From positions 3,560,501 to 3,624,500 of the forward strand of contig JAXDDX010000033.1 of the NCBI GenBank assembly GCA_034670405.1: a DNA stretch of 64,000 nucleotides, in the 5' to 3' direction. The stretch is from Hoplostethus atlanticus. Taxonomy: Eukaryota > Chordata > Actinopteri > Trachichthyiformes > Trachichthyidae. Positions 46,701-57,171 of the stretch are shown here, one piece after another. The translations under genes were made by a program, and so were the position numbers. The notes below the pieces were generated by a model. It was not told the DNA's origin and did not search any database. It worked only from the letters and a program-made list of their open reading frames with translations. Numbering within the stretch: position 1 is the first letter of the stretch; the number at the start of each line of letters is the position of its first letter.

Positions 46701-47329
46701 GACGACGTTTGACGATCCGCTTGAAAGTCAAAGCTGACCGTAACGTCGTCCGCTGTTGCGCTAAACGGCGAGGCCTCCCCCTTTGCACCGAGCAGCCACC
46801 TCACACACTCAAAAGCATTTCAGTGTGATGATGATGATGATAGTTGTGCTTCGGCAGATCTTTGAATCTGACTCGCAATCGTGCTTTGTGTGTTTCAAAT
46901 GCAAATCCTACCAAATTTCCCCTTCATCCCCGAGAACGGGTGTAGGCCTAAAATGGGAAGTGACAGGGGAAGGGGCGATAAAAAGAATTCATCCATCACC
47001 TCACTGGAAAAGTGCATTTGAATAGCCGGTGTCCATTTACTTGTCAGCATGCGGTTGGTTTCATGGTAAGAGAAGGTTTCTGTGAAGTGAAGTCTTCCAC
47101 ATAAGAGGCTGAGCATCAACCTTAACGCTTTGATCTGTTCACCTGCTGTGTACATTTGATCTCATCCCGGCTTTGTTGGAAGTCAAACCGCCGTCTGGCT
47201 CACAACACAAGCAAACAATGGCTTCGTGCCGAAATGAACATCAAGGGTGATTGACGTGGAAAAAAACGGGATTTCCACACATATCCGGGGTTTTCCATTT
47301 ATGCATCGTAATGTCACGAAGCCGAAGAA
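43781..47329. other. unique non-coding DNA
   Basis: No gene or transposon recognised. Poly(G) near 43864, TA run at 44388-44400, (ATG) run at 46827-46840. At 45958 (ATGGCGGCGGAAAC) there is an ATG opening only 20 codons in a CpG-bearing context, insufficient to call. Confidence 0.45.
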
Positions 47330-47700
47330 TCCCCGGCGTTAAGGTGATCTCTTGCATGCATGTCTGATAGTTCCTGTTCGGTTACATCAATGCCCCCGGA
47401 AGCTGCCAATTCCCTCCCACATGGCCGGGGCTGGAATGCTAATACCAGGTGAGAAGCGGCATAGGTTTCCCATTAATCCTCGCAGTGGGGCTCACAGTGG
47501 TCTGCAAGGCCTCTAGTCGCCCCCTGACACCGCATCGAGTCACCTCCACGGGCACGGCGGTGCTCCGGTTACCTCGGGGCTGGGAATTAACAGGAACGCC
47601 GACGCATCCGGGGAGAAAAATGGGCCCAATTAGTCAAGTGAACCACCTCCGAAATGTGAAAGGGAAGGTCTCTGTTATTGGAGGCATGAGGCATTGAATC
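47330..47700. promoter_or_regulatory. candidate regulatory block, GC-balanced
   Basis: Repeat-free, relatively GC-rich with several CpGs and homeodomain-type words (TTCCCATTAATCCTCG, GGGAATTAACAGGAACG, GGGCCCAATTAGTCAAG). A plus-strand open frame (47449-47697) has no ATG start and is not called. Confidence 0.28.
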
Positions 47701-48133
47701 TAATGTACCTTCTGAGTAAGCACAAAAGTACAGTATGGCTCTCAGCAGAAATGTAACCGAGAGCATACGCAGGCAGTATCCCCCAGCTCTTCTTCTGGGG
47801 TGTCACTGAATATGAGCATACCCGCCTATAAGCTGAATTACCATCGGGGTCACAGCACACCCACGTTACCTTCAGCGGGGAAGCTGCATTCCAGACACGT
47901 CACATAGAAATTCTGACTTTCTACCAGGAAAGAAAATGCAAGTCGGAAGTTGTGATTCCAAGAAGAAGAAACTCGGGCAAGATTTCAGGTATCTGATGTC
48001 ACACCAAGACAGCAGCGTACACTGTAAACACTGAAAACACTAAAAACACCTTTATAATCCTCAGAATACACTTCAGTTCAATTTTCAGTATTGCATGACC
48101 TTAAACCTGTTAACCTTTACATCGGACAAACTA
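47701..48133. other. unique non-coding DNA
   Basis: Nothing recognised. Confidence 0.5.
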
Positions 48134-48365
48134 AATAATAATGATAATAATAATAATAAACTGTATTTATGTAGCACTTTTCCAAACAACCATTACAAAG
48201 TGCTTCACGAAACTAATAAGATGAATTAATAAATACATAAAATGAATAAATACAATTTAAAAAAAGGGACAAATGAGAAAAAAATATAAATTGCAGAAAA
48301 TTGCAGGACATAAAAAGAACATTACAAAAAGGCTTTGAGAGGTGATTTAAAAGGTGATGTGGCTA
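48134..48365 (+). repeat. teleost dispersed repeat headed by (AAT)n, second copy
   Basis: AAT tract, then CTGTATTTATGTAGCACTTT, then ACAAAGTGCTTCACGAAAC, an A-rich body and AAAAGGCTTTGAGAGGTGAT. Same orientation and order as 4692-4935, and longer at the 3' side. Confidence 0.65.
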
Positions 48366-48401
48366 ACCTCAGCCAAAGCCTTTAGTTCTAACCCTGTCCT
48401 A

Positions 48402-48440
48402 GTAGGGTGGTGTAGGGTGGTGTAGGGTGGTGTAGGGCGG
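48402..48440. repeat. 10-bp tandem repeat (GTAGGGTGGT)4
   Basis: Four units, the last with GGGCGG. Confidence 0.93.
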
Positions 48441-48639
48441 TCCTCCGGCTCATCAGGGGTTAACCTCGCAGCCGTCCATTCTCCCTTGTTTTTTTCCCTA
48501 GCTGGACCGCTGGAACGCACCAAGGTTGTAATTACGAGCGAGCAGCTGGGAATTCCTGACTTCCGACTTTGGAATGGAATGCAGCATAGCACACAAACTC
48601 CAACTGCAGCTACTACGCTGACATTTCTGGTGATAGATT

Positions 48640-49260
48640 TCCAGTATCAGAGCAATAATTGAATGATATGTTCAACAAAAGAGTTTAGGATGACTAAGGT
48701 ATGTGGACATCCATCTGTTGAGTCTTTCCACACGCAAGAAAGTCAATGCAATTTATGAGCAGAGACCAGTTGTAAAACAGATACTGCACAATTTATCTGC
48801 TCTTGAAACTCCTTCAGATAACTGTGGTCGTCATATTAAGGAGTATTTCTTTTTAATATGGCTCCTTCACCCCTAAGCAGGCCAGCCAGAGGCAAATCGT
48901 TTTTCCCGGCTTGTAAATTCAGCTGAAAATGAGGTTATATCTGGTGTTCACTGCTTAGTGGGTTTATTTCTTCTCGTCAGATTCGGGGGTTGAGGGCCAG
49001 ATGTGTCAGAAAAGCAATATTTACCTGCAAAGGTATGATTGTTTTCCATAATGGTCATCAATTTTAAGGAATGGGTTAAAGTTTTAGACACATTTGTCTT
49101 TGCAATATTATTAATTTGTAGCTCAGGGCGAAGTCATGTCTGGAAAATCAATACAGGTTACAATTAGGTGGGAATTAATCAGAGAGCCACGGGCTTGTTC
49201 AACCTGCAAATGATCAGGGAACAAATCCTGCTAGCGCCTGGAAACCAAACAGCAGTCAAA
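48640..49260. promoter_or_regulatory. candidate conserved regulatory block
   Basis: About 600 bp without repeats. The densest part (48890-49250) has TTGTAAATTCAGCTGAAAATG, CATAATGGTCATCAATTTTAAG, GTCTTTGCAATATTATTAATTTG, AAAATCAATACAGG and GGGAATTAATCAGAGAG. An E-box CAGCTG, TAAT cores and ATCAAT words in balanced unique DNA suggest an enhancer. Not tested. Confidence 0.37.
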
Positions 49261-49462
49261 CACCTAAAGTCCGCCGCAATTTGAGGATCAATCAAGAGGC
49301 TTTTATGGAGATGGTTGGAAAAAGGGAAAGATTCTGAAATCGACCTGTGATGAATACACTGGTGGAGGAGAGTGTGCAGGAATCAATAGCAGATGATTCA
49401 TTTCTGGCGTCGTAATGGTAGCAAGCTGAGTCCCCCGGAAAGTCTCATCCATTTGCAAGCAA

Positions 49463-49464
<2 letters not shown>
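49261..49464. other. unique non-coding DNA
   Basis: Nothing recognised. Confidence 0.5.

Positions 49465-49503
<39 letters not shown>
49465..49503. repeat. (GT)n microsatellite
   Basis: About 19 GT units. A second looser TGTG region continues to 49540. Confidence 0.98.
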
Positions 49504-49504
<1 letters not shown>

Positions 49505-49951
49505 ACACCTGTCTTTGTGTGTGTTTGCATGTATGTGTGTTTTTTTCCCCCACTACAATAAAAAAAAAACACACCTTCCACACCAAACTGCATGCCAAAA
49601 CTAAGTTGCAAATGCTGCCAGAAAAAAACTCACTTTTTTTTTAAACTCGCTTTTACTGAATCAATAGGTTCAAAAGGTGAATATCTAAAGGTAAGAAACT
49701 GCTGCATCACAGGGAAGGGAAGTGGTGAGAGGTGATCTCGAGGTCAGGCTACGTACTGGAGGGTTTCATCGGGGGCAGAGACAAATAGAGGGGGGAATAG
49801 CAGATCTGTTCATCCTGGTGAGATTCATTGCTGCTGCCATGCCATAATTATCTGCACTCTGGGGCTTGTCGGCACCACCACTCTGCAGAGCACTCATTAT
49901 ACTGTATATTGTGGACACTCTTTGTCTCTGTCGCTTTCTCTTTCACCCTTC

Positions 49952-49952
<1 letters not shown>
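49504..49952. other. unique non-coding DNA
   Basis: A and T runs near 49559 and 49636. Nothing recognised. Confidence 0.5.

Positions 49953-49987
<35 letters not shown>
49953..49987. repeat. (CT)n microsatellite
   Basis: About 17 CT units, followed by C-rich sequence. Confidence 0.97.
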
Positions 49988-49989
<2 letters not shown>

Positions 49990-52311
49990 CCCCGCTCCTC
50001 CCCCCCTCCTCTATCTCTGCAGGCTGTGTGAGTGTCAGATGTGGTGTCACTTCTCCCCTGGTGGGCCTGAGCTCCCCTGCAGCTCCGTCACTCCCAGGCC
50101 ACGTAATTGAACGGCTCTGCTTCCCGACTTCCATTTTATTCAAAGTGAAATGAGGCCGGCCTCCCGGGATATCTTCAAAAAGAAAACGGGGTGGGGATTG
50201 TGAAGGCCTGCTACAGTAAGGGGGGTGTGTGGAGCACCGACGGCACGGGAGGACCGCACTGGTACAAAGAAATTTCAGGTGAAACGTCCGCTGGCGTTCG
50301 CGTCTTTGAATTCACTTTTTTTTTTTTTATCAAATATAGGCAAGTTTCAGCACCTCGGGGCGTGGGCACGGTTTGAGCTCACTCTCCTTTTCAAGCCTCG
50401 CTTTAAAAAAGTATTAGCTCCCGAGTAGAGAAGACGGACTACTCACCACCTCCTCCGCTACCGGGCCCGCTGATGATCCCGCAGCATCGCCACGCTCCTT
50501 CCTAGAACATCTTCAACACATTTCTCCACAGAGATTTTCACAATCCTGCAAACACAATATCTAAATCCATAATACCACAGTACCACAAATAATCTGTCAT
50601 AGATTATTATCACCCCCTGTACCTCTGTGATATTCTTGTGATGTATTATATATTGTTTTGTTAAGTTCTTTGTGTCTATGAGAAATAAATAAATAAATAA
50701 TAAATGACACATGATCAAAAACAGAATTTCACAAATGCAGAAAAACGATGATTTCCTCTCTTGTTGCCTGTCAGTCCCATCGAAGCTCACTGGATCCAGA
50801 CACAGAGAAACCCTTCCACCGTGTTTTGTCATATTGCCGCGTTGAAACCTCGTCCCCGGTGCCAGGCACCTGCCGCCTTTGTTTGCGAGCGCCGAAATTG
50901 GGGTTTAACCGGCTTCCTGCGCCCGAGGAGGTCCAATGGAATTCCACATCCTGACAAAACATTTGTCCTTCCTCCGCCGCCAGAGCTGATCTGTCGGGCT
51001 GTACTGTAGCTGAGCTGGTCCCCGTGAATACAAACTACACCGCTAAACCTCGTCTGTTTCCTCCCGCCCTAGCCTGTCGGAGAGCCCCGCTACCTGCTTA
51101 ATCTGAGCAGCCTGAGATGGTAAATTCAATAAAGTTAGCCTGTCCTCCAAATGTGTGTGGCTGCCTGGTGTTATTATGAAATTTATACCTTGAATATGTG
51201 GAAAAAAGTAGGTTTCTCTTGAAACTTTTTCAGTGTAAATTTGATTCGGCAAAAAAAAGGAAAAAGAAGAATGAGTGTTGCCCTTCTTGTGTCTATAGAG
51301 TAAAAGCACAGTATGAATTCTGTGTAAGTATTGAATTTTGGATCATTCAATTTGTACTCCATTTTCTTCCTTTGTCAAAAGGCAACCATGAGGCTCCTGT
51401 TTTGCTCTCCAGCTGTTTTCTGGCTCAATATCATTCCTCCTTCGTCTGGCCGAGATTACAGCTGAGCGGAGCGTGCATCGTTCTGTTAATTCCCCCGGTC
51501 CGTGGCATCAAACGCCTCCTTAGTGTTTGTCGTCTAGACTCATAAAAGGGTGAATGTTGCGAGGAAGCCTGATGGCCATCGCCCGGAGGTGAGAGCTTCT
51601 CCGGTAGCGTCCATACGCCGCTATACCCCAGCTGCTCCCAGCTAGCAGCTTGTCCCCCAAAGCCACGTTTCAACAGCGGGAGGAGGAGGACCTTCCCCCG
51701 TCGAGGACACATGTTGCCACGAGCGACGGAGTGACAGCAGGTTCCCCGTAGAGGTGCGGCACCGCCAGCTTGTTTAGCCGCTAAATCAGAATCCAATTGA
51801 AGTCGAAAGAACAAAGAGTGAGCAGAGATCATAAACTAGAGGAATATTGTAGAAACAAAGTGGCTTTTGAGAGGGATGTTTACGCCACATGCACGAGCCG
51901 AGGGGTTTATCTGGCACAGGCTAATTGTAGAGGCAACACTCAAATCTGTGATAATTACAAGTGATCTGGGGTGAAATATAATAACTAGGAACGGCGCCCT
52001 GGAGGAGCGTGGATGAAGCCGTACTTCACCAGCAATCCCACGACGTGACGGTCGGCCGGCTGCTTGGCGCGGCATCACAACGGTGATCATAATAACGGAG
52101 CATTAAGCAAATTACCTGTGAAAGTGGACAGTCGTCTCCGTGCCCCAGCAGCCCGTCCTTCATCTGATTGGACCGTCGCGTCATTAATCCACATGGAGGC
52201 GATTCTTCACCGGCCAGAGAGATCTGGGTGGGTTGTCACAAATTAGTTGATTCATAACGTCGTGTTATGAGCCGGGGCCGCACACTGATGATGATCATGA
52301 TCAACCTCACA
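49988..52311. other. unique non-coding DNA
   Basis: Poly(T) at about 50318-50328, AATA run at 50684-50701, moderately GC-rich DNA at 51590-51780 without a supportable exon. No transposon ends seen. Confidence 0.45.
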
Positions 52312-52852
52312 CGACACACACACACACACACACACACGAATGCACATACATGCACACATACATAAAAACACATACTGCACAAACAAACCTGCACACATCC
52401 ATACAGTGCACACACACACACACAGATGAATATACACACAGACACAATGTAAATGTCTATACATGCACACACACTTACACACAGATACAAAAACACACAC
52501 ACATAATGTACAAAAAACCTACACACACCCATACATGCAGTACACACACACACAGATGGATATACCCACAGGTACACACACACACAAATGCACATACATG
52601 CACACATATATAAAAACACACACATACTGCACAAACAAACCTGCACACACCCATGTATGCAGTACACACACACACACAAAGTGCCCATACACACACATAT
52701 ATCTATGCAGATGTATAGTACATATACAACAACACACATACTGCACAAACAAACCTGCACGTGCTCATACATACAATACACACATATACAGACATAATAC
52801 ACACACATACACCTGCATAAGAGGACATGCACAGACACACTCCAATGTCCCC

Positions 52853-52885
<33 letters not shown>

Positions 52886-52905
52886 GCTTTGTCACACACA
52901 CAAAC
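52312..52905. repeat. CA-rich array with higher-order period
   Basis: About 590 bp dominated by ACAC words interrupted by ATACATGCA, GATG and ATAC. A longer word around GCACAAACAAACCTGCAC recurs near 52378, 52508 (as GTACAAAAAACCTACAC), 52629 and 52742, spacing about 110-130 bp. The array therefore seems built from about four diverged units rather than pure slippage. The 223-codon minus-strand Cys/Val-rich frame is its translation. Confidence 0.88.
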
Positions 52906-54338
52906 AAACAAGTGCTGTCTTCTGCAGCTGTAACAGAAAGCCATCATTAGCAGATGCCCTTGCCATCCATTTCATCGGCTCTGACGAATCATTTAGCGGG
53001 ACGTGGCCTGGTCACGGACCCGCAGACTGATACCTGCTATTTACCGTCACCGCCGCACGCTCCGCAGCTCCACCCGTGCATGTGAATCAAACGAGGGGTG
53101 AGTTTGAGTAAATGGGAGCGTGGGATAAGGTGAGGTGGATTTGTGCATAGTCCTCTTTTATCTGCCGGGTCTGTTGTTTACTCTCTGAGCGTTGCTTGTT
53201 CACAGTGTGCCCCCAATAGGGAAGAGACTGTATTGCATTTGGTTCAATAATTCAAAATGAAGGCCTGTGGTAAGAAATAAGAGCCTGGACGCTGTAGGGG
53301 CTTTATATTACCAAATGTTAGTTCAAATAAAATGTTTCCTAAAGTGCTGCTAAATATTTTAAAATGACAGATAATGACATTAGAGATAGCTACGTATCTT
53401 ATATATATAAATATACTTCATATATTTAGTATGTGGTACTCAGTTTGAAAATAAAGAAGTTGAAGGTTTTTGAAGGTTTTAATCCAACAGAGCAACAGGA
53501 CACCTCTGCCCTCTCCACAGCACACAGTCATCTCTGATGGGGCTCCGTGAAACGACCCTGAGTAACCCTCACATGTAGCTAAGGGGCCATTACTGTGAAA
53601 AGATGAAGCAGAAGCCACACAAAAGGTGTCAAAATAAAAGTCTCACAACAGAATACTATGCAAATGTGTACCCTTTCAAAGTTTTCTCTGCACCGATGTC
53701 TGAAGAAAACCTTTTTTTTTTTTGCATTCATCCCAGCATATGGACTGACGCATTGAGGCTATTTTACCCCTGGACCTTTTTGAAGTACTCATATGAAGTT
53801 TTTAAAATTTCAGATTCTGCACAAAAGCCACAAACTGCACGGATAATAAAGATGAGATTTTCACGTCTTTCTGAATGAAAATTGAGGAGCTCTGCAGTCG
53901 TGCAGTAACTAAAGAAGCTGCTTAGCTGGCACCGACCTGCACAGTTGACAAAATAATTCCTTTATTCATTTTTTATTTATTTACCTTTTTTTTTTTTTGC
54001 CACGGTGGAAATAACGAGACATGCCCCGGGAGAAATGTCCCAGCTCTCCCTGGTGTAATTGGTGTTGCCTTCGTTCTGATCTGTCAGTCACCCACTGCAG
54101 TGCATTTACATCTTCATCTGGTTTGGGTGAAACCCGGTAAGAGCTACTTCCCCTGACAGCCGTCTCTGTTTCACTACTACAGTGTTTCCTCCATCGCCAG
54201 GGCTCCACCGTTCAGTGAACTCATCTCTGGAGCTGTTATCCGGTTGCTTCTGTCAATGGCAATTTGCACTGTTATGGAATGAAATGGTCGATAATTATCT
54301 AAAAAACCTGTTAACCTGCTGGTAGGAGAACTGTAGCG
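52906..54338. other. unique non-coding DNA
   Basis: 52930-53080 is repeat-free and GC-balanced (GCCATCATTAGCAGATGCCC, GACGAATCATTTAGCGG) and could be regulatory. Poly(T) at 53710-53722 and 53987-53999. No gene supported. Confidence 0.45.
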
Positions 54339-54565
54339 CCGGTGTGTCCGGCACTGTGACGTCTTTCTCCTTGGATTTTCTTTTGATGGAGTTTGAGTTT
54401 CTGTAGGTGGCGCTCTTTTATACGTCTCTTCAGCCACGGTGGCTACCGCTGCTCATGCTGACCGCCTTCTTCTTCTGTTTATTCCAAACAAACCGCTGTT
54501 GCTGCTGACAGAAAAGTGAAACCCATCACTTCCTGTGGACCAGAGGATGTTTCCTACCCGACACT
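54339..54565 (-). repeat. dispersed repeat, copy D of an inverted pair
   Basis: Reverse complement of copy C (36905-37116), about 17.4 kb away. It retains CACAGGAAGTGATGGGTTTC, CAGCAGCAACAGCGGTTTG, AACAGAAGAAGAAGG and GTAGCCACC. The start is degraded to GTG (GCCACCGTGGCTGAAGAG), then AGAGCGCCACCTACAGAAAC. It has 17 bp that copy C lacks. The minus-strand frame VAEETYKRAPPTETQ parallels copy C up to that indel. Confidence 0.6.
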
Positions 54566-55589
54566 GACAACGGTCGGCTCAGATGGTAGCGTGAACGCTG
54601 TCAAGACTTGGAGACTCTGGCCCTTTGGCCCGACAGGACTTTTTCAAACATGTTTGAGTCTGTCAGGCCGAGTCTGTCAGGGCGAGTCTGGCTGAGCTCA
54701 TGTCGTGTGAAGTGGCACATGACTCACCAAGACTGAAATCTGAGAGGGATCCTGGCAACCGCCGGTGGGAGTTTTCAAGGAGGAAGAAAAAGAGAATGAA
54801 CCGACAGAGAAACAACAACAACAACCACAACAACCTTCGCTCACGTAGACGGCTCGCCAGGAAGGACGAACATTTCTAAGTCATGGAAGCACTCTGACGT
54901 ATGGAAGGTCATGGAAAAGTCACGGTGGGAACCAGGTGTGTGACCCCTCGTCATTTAGACTGAACTGATATCGTCAGGCTTGTAGTCTGACCCGGCTGCC
55001 AGATACAACCAGCTTCTTCTGCTGCACTGGAACAACCGTGTAGTTAAAGGACTACACCAACGTTTTGGTGAAATTGTCTCGTTTACACAGCACAGAGAGA
55101 TGATGATGTGGTGGTTCTCCTATCGTAACAGGCAAAAGGTAAGTTGACCAACAAGCCATTTCCCAAAACGACAGTGGAAGTGTTTAAGTACCTTGCCTTG
55201 GGGCACAGTCACTTCCCCACACAGACTTTCCTACACCTTCATCCCAGAAGCCCAGTTCCTCATTCCTCATGAAAGATTTCCTCCGTGGTCTTTAGTTCAA
55301 GAGATTATTCACATTACAAAGTGTATAACACAACTTGAGAACTGCGCTCAGTGGATAATATAGGATCACTGTGTGAAGCTTTTGCCATTATTTCATTTCG
55401 CTGAGCCTGTTTAAAGCATCGCATGAAAAGTGTCCTCCAGATGACATCGGTCTTAGGACAAATTCGCACTCAATAGATATTGTGTCAGATTATGTGCATA
55501 GAAATCAGCTTTGTTTTGGGGTGAAGTGCCCCTTTAACAGAGCATAACGTGCGGTGAACAGGACGAGTAGAGAAAGGAGAAATCTGATT
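54566..55589. other. non-coding DNA with a short tandem repeat
   Basis: 54656-54692 holds GAGTCTGTCAGGCC repeated 2.5 times with changes, possibly part of the repeat-D element. 54816-54838 is an ACA-rich run. Nothing else recognised. Confidence 0.4.
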
Positions 55590-55960
55590 GCATGAATGAA
55601 GTGATAAACCTACTTTGAGGCGTCTCCCTCCGAGCTCCTAACACAGTAAAACCAATTTTATTTAGAGTGCATTCCTCTCAGAAGAGCAGAGTGTGTTTGC
55701 GGAGGACGGGTAGCTCTCTTCAATAATAGACACTCCACTCCTTTGAGCATATCTGTATGATTAAAAGCATCGGCAGGCCCTTTCCACCACTGAATCCATC
55801 ATTTAGTCCATTTAAACATACATTAGTTCCCAGAGAGTGTCCGCTGGCACACAGTGAGTCCGCAAAGTAGAAACCGCCCTCAGCGTGACAGGACCCCACG
55901 GTTCACAGAGCAATAACTGTGGAGAGTATTGTGCAGGGAACATCCCAAATATTATACAAT
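55590..55960. promoter_or_regulatory. candidate regulatory block
   Basis: Repeat-free with TGCATGAATGAAGTGATAAACC, ACCAATTTTATTTAGAGTGC, TTCAATAATAGACACTCC, CTGTATGATTAAAAGC and CATTTAGTCCATTTAAACATAC. Inference only. Confidence 0.3.
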
Positions 55961-56269
55961 ATAATGTCTTTCGCTGCTCCCAAAGTGCTGCAGATTAAAT
56001 TGAGTTCAGCAGCTCGAGGACCTTTTGCCTGAGAGCCCTTGTTGTTAAGATAAAACAGTCACGACAAGAGTTTCTGTCTTTCTTTCTTTTCTTTTTTTTT
56101 TTGGGAATAATCTCTACTGTCAATTTCAGTTTCTGGGCAGCTCGAGTTCCCCGCACCGTCAAGATTCCCCTTTCAATTATTTCCAATGCAGAGAAATTGT
56201 GGTTTGAATGCCCTCAAATGTGCACAATGTGCACGCAGCAGGCGCTCCAGTAATCTAGCTTCCAAATGA
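55961..56269. other. non-coding DNA
   Basis: T-rich run at 56078-56103. Nothing recognised. Confidence 0.5.
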
Positions 56270-56480
56270 GAGCCACTTGTCAAGGTCACACTGCAATCCG
56301 TTATTAATTTGTCCCCTGACAATAACGTCCCGGGGTCTTCCCAGCCACACTTCATTGGAACAACTCAATCTTTTGCCCTACGTGTTTACAGGAAATCAGC
56401 GGCATCAGTTGCCTGCAGACAGCCAATTGAATCCCGCGCCCCCTGCATCTTTTCAAATGACCATGAAATGCCACTGCTGT
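56270..56480. promoter_or_regulatory. candidate regulatory block
   Basis: Repeat-free with GTTATTAATTTGTCCCCTGA, CAATAACGTCC, CTTTTGCCCTACGTGTTTAC and GCCAATTGAATCCCGC. Motif texture only. Confidence 0.27.
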
Positions 56481-57125
56481 TGCTCAGATCTGATCAGGAA
56501 GATATTTCTTAGAGACAGTTAATGGGGAAGACACTGCCTGTGGATCAGATTACCTCATCACATTTTGCGTTAAGGAAAGGTCGTAGAAGCTCGACTGCCA
56601 CTGAATGTGTCGTGATACTGCTGCGTCTTTCAGTATTTATATTGCATGCTGTGGAAAAACAAGTGAAAACTAGCATACTAGCGGTTAGCGCACAATTAAT
56701 TCAATGGCCGAAGCTAGCCCGATAAAGAAACAGCCTCATCAGACGGTCAACCAAATGGCACTTTGACTCCTATGTCAGTTGTGTTGCAGTTACCAAACAC
56801 TTTGCACTTAACATCAGTTTTGCACATGAGAGTTTCAACAGAGACGGAAAAAGGTTAGACCCAAACCCCGGACAGACCCGACCTCAGATGTTATGGCTGT
56901 GGTATTCAACCAAACACACCGCTACCCTGCAGTCATTAGCACTATCGTGTCGTGGTCCTCCATCTGTGCTTCTCCCTTACGATCACTTTAGGAATCCCTT
57001 GCTCTCTGTCACAACCAGTGCTGGCGCTTTTTGCACATTTATCCGGCCTGACATCCTGGTGAACCCCACCATGAAATACCGAGGTCCGGCTTTGGCTGCT
57101 GGAGTACAGCCAGAGGCAAGAAGTG

Positions 57126-57126
<1 letters not shown>
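56481..57126. other. unique non-coding DNA
   Basis: Nothing recognised. Confidence 0.5.

Positions 57127-57167
<41 letters not shown>
57127..57167. repeat. (GA)n microsatellite
   Basis: About 20 GA units, uninterrupted. Confidence 0.98.

Positions 57168-57171
<4 letters not shown>

Noticed and set aside
47449..47697. Frame beginning with a signal-peptide-like stretch
   Set aside because: The first codon is GTG inside a CAGGTGAG word, with no ATG and no Kozak context; the hydrophobic run is probably chance.
51431..51832. 133-codon minus-strand frame in a moderately GC-rich region
   Set aside because: No recognisable domain and an overlapping frame on the other strand; composition explains the length.
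52236..52907. 223-codon Cys/Val-rich minus-strand frame
   Set aside because: It is the translation of the CA-rich array.
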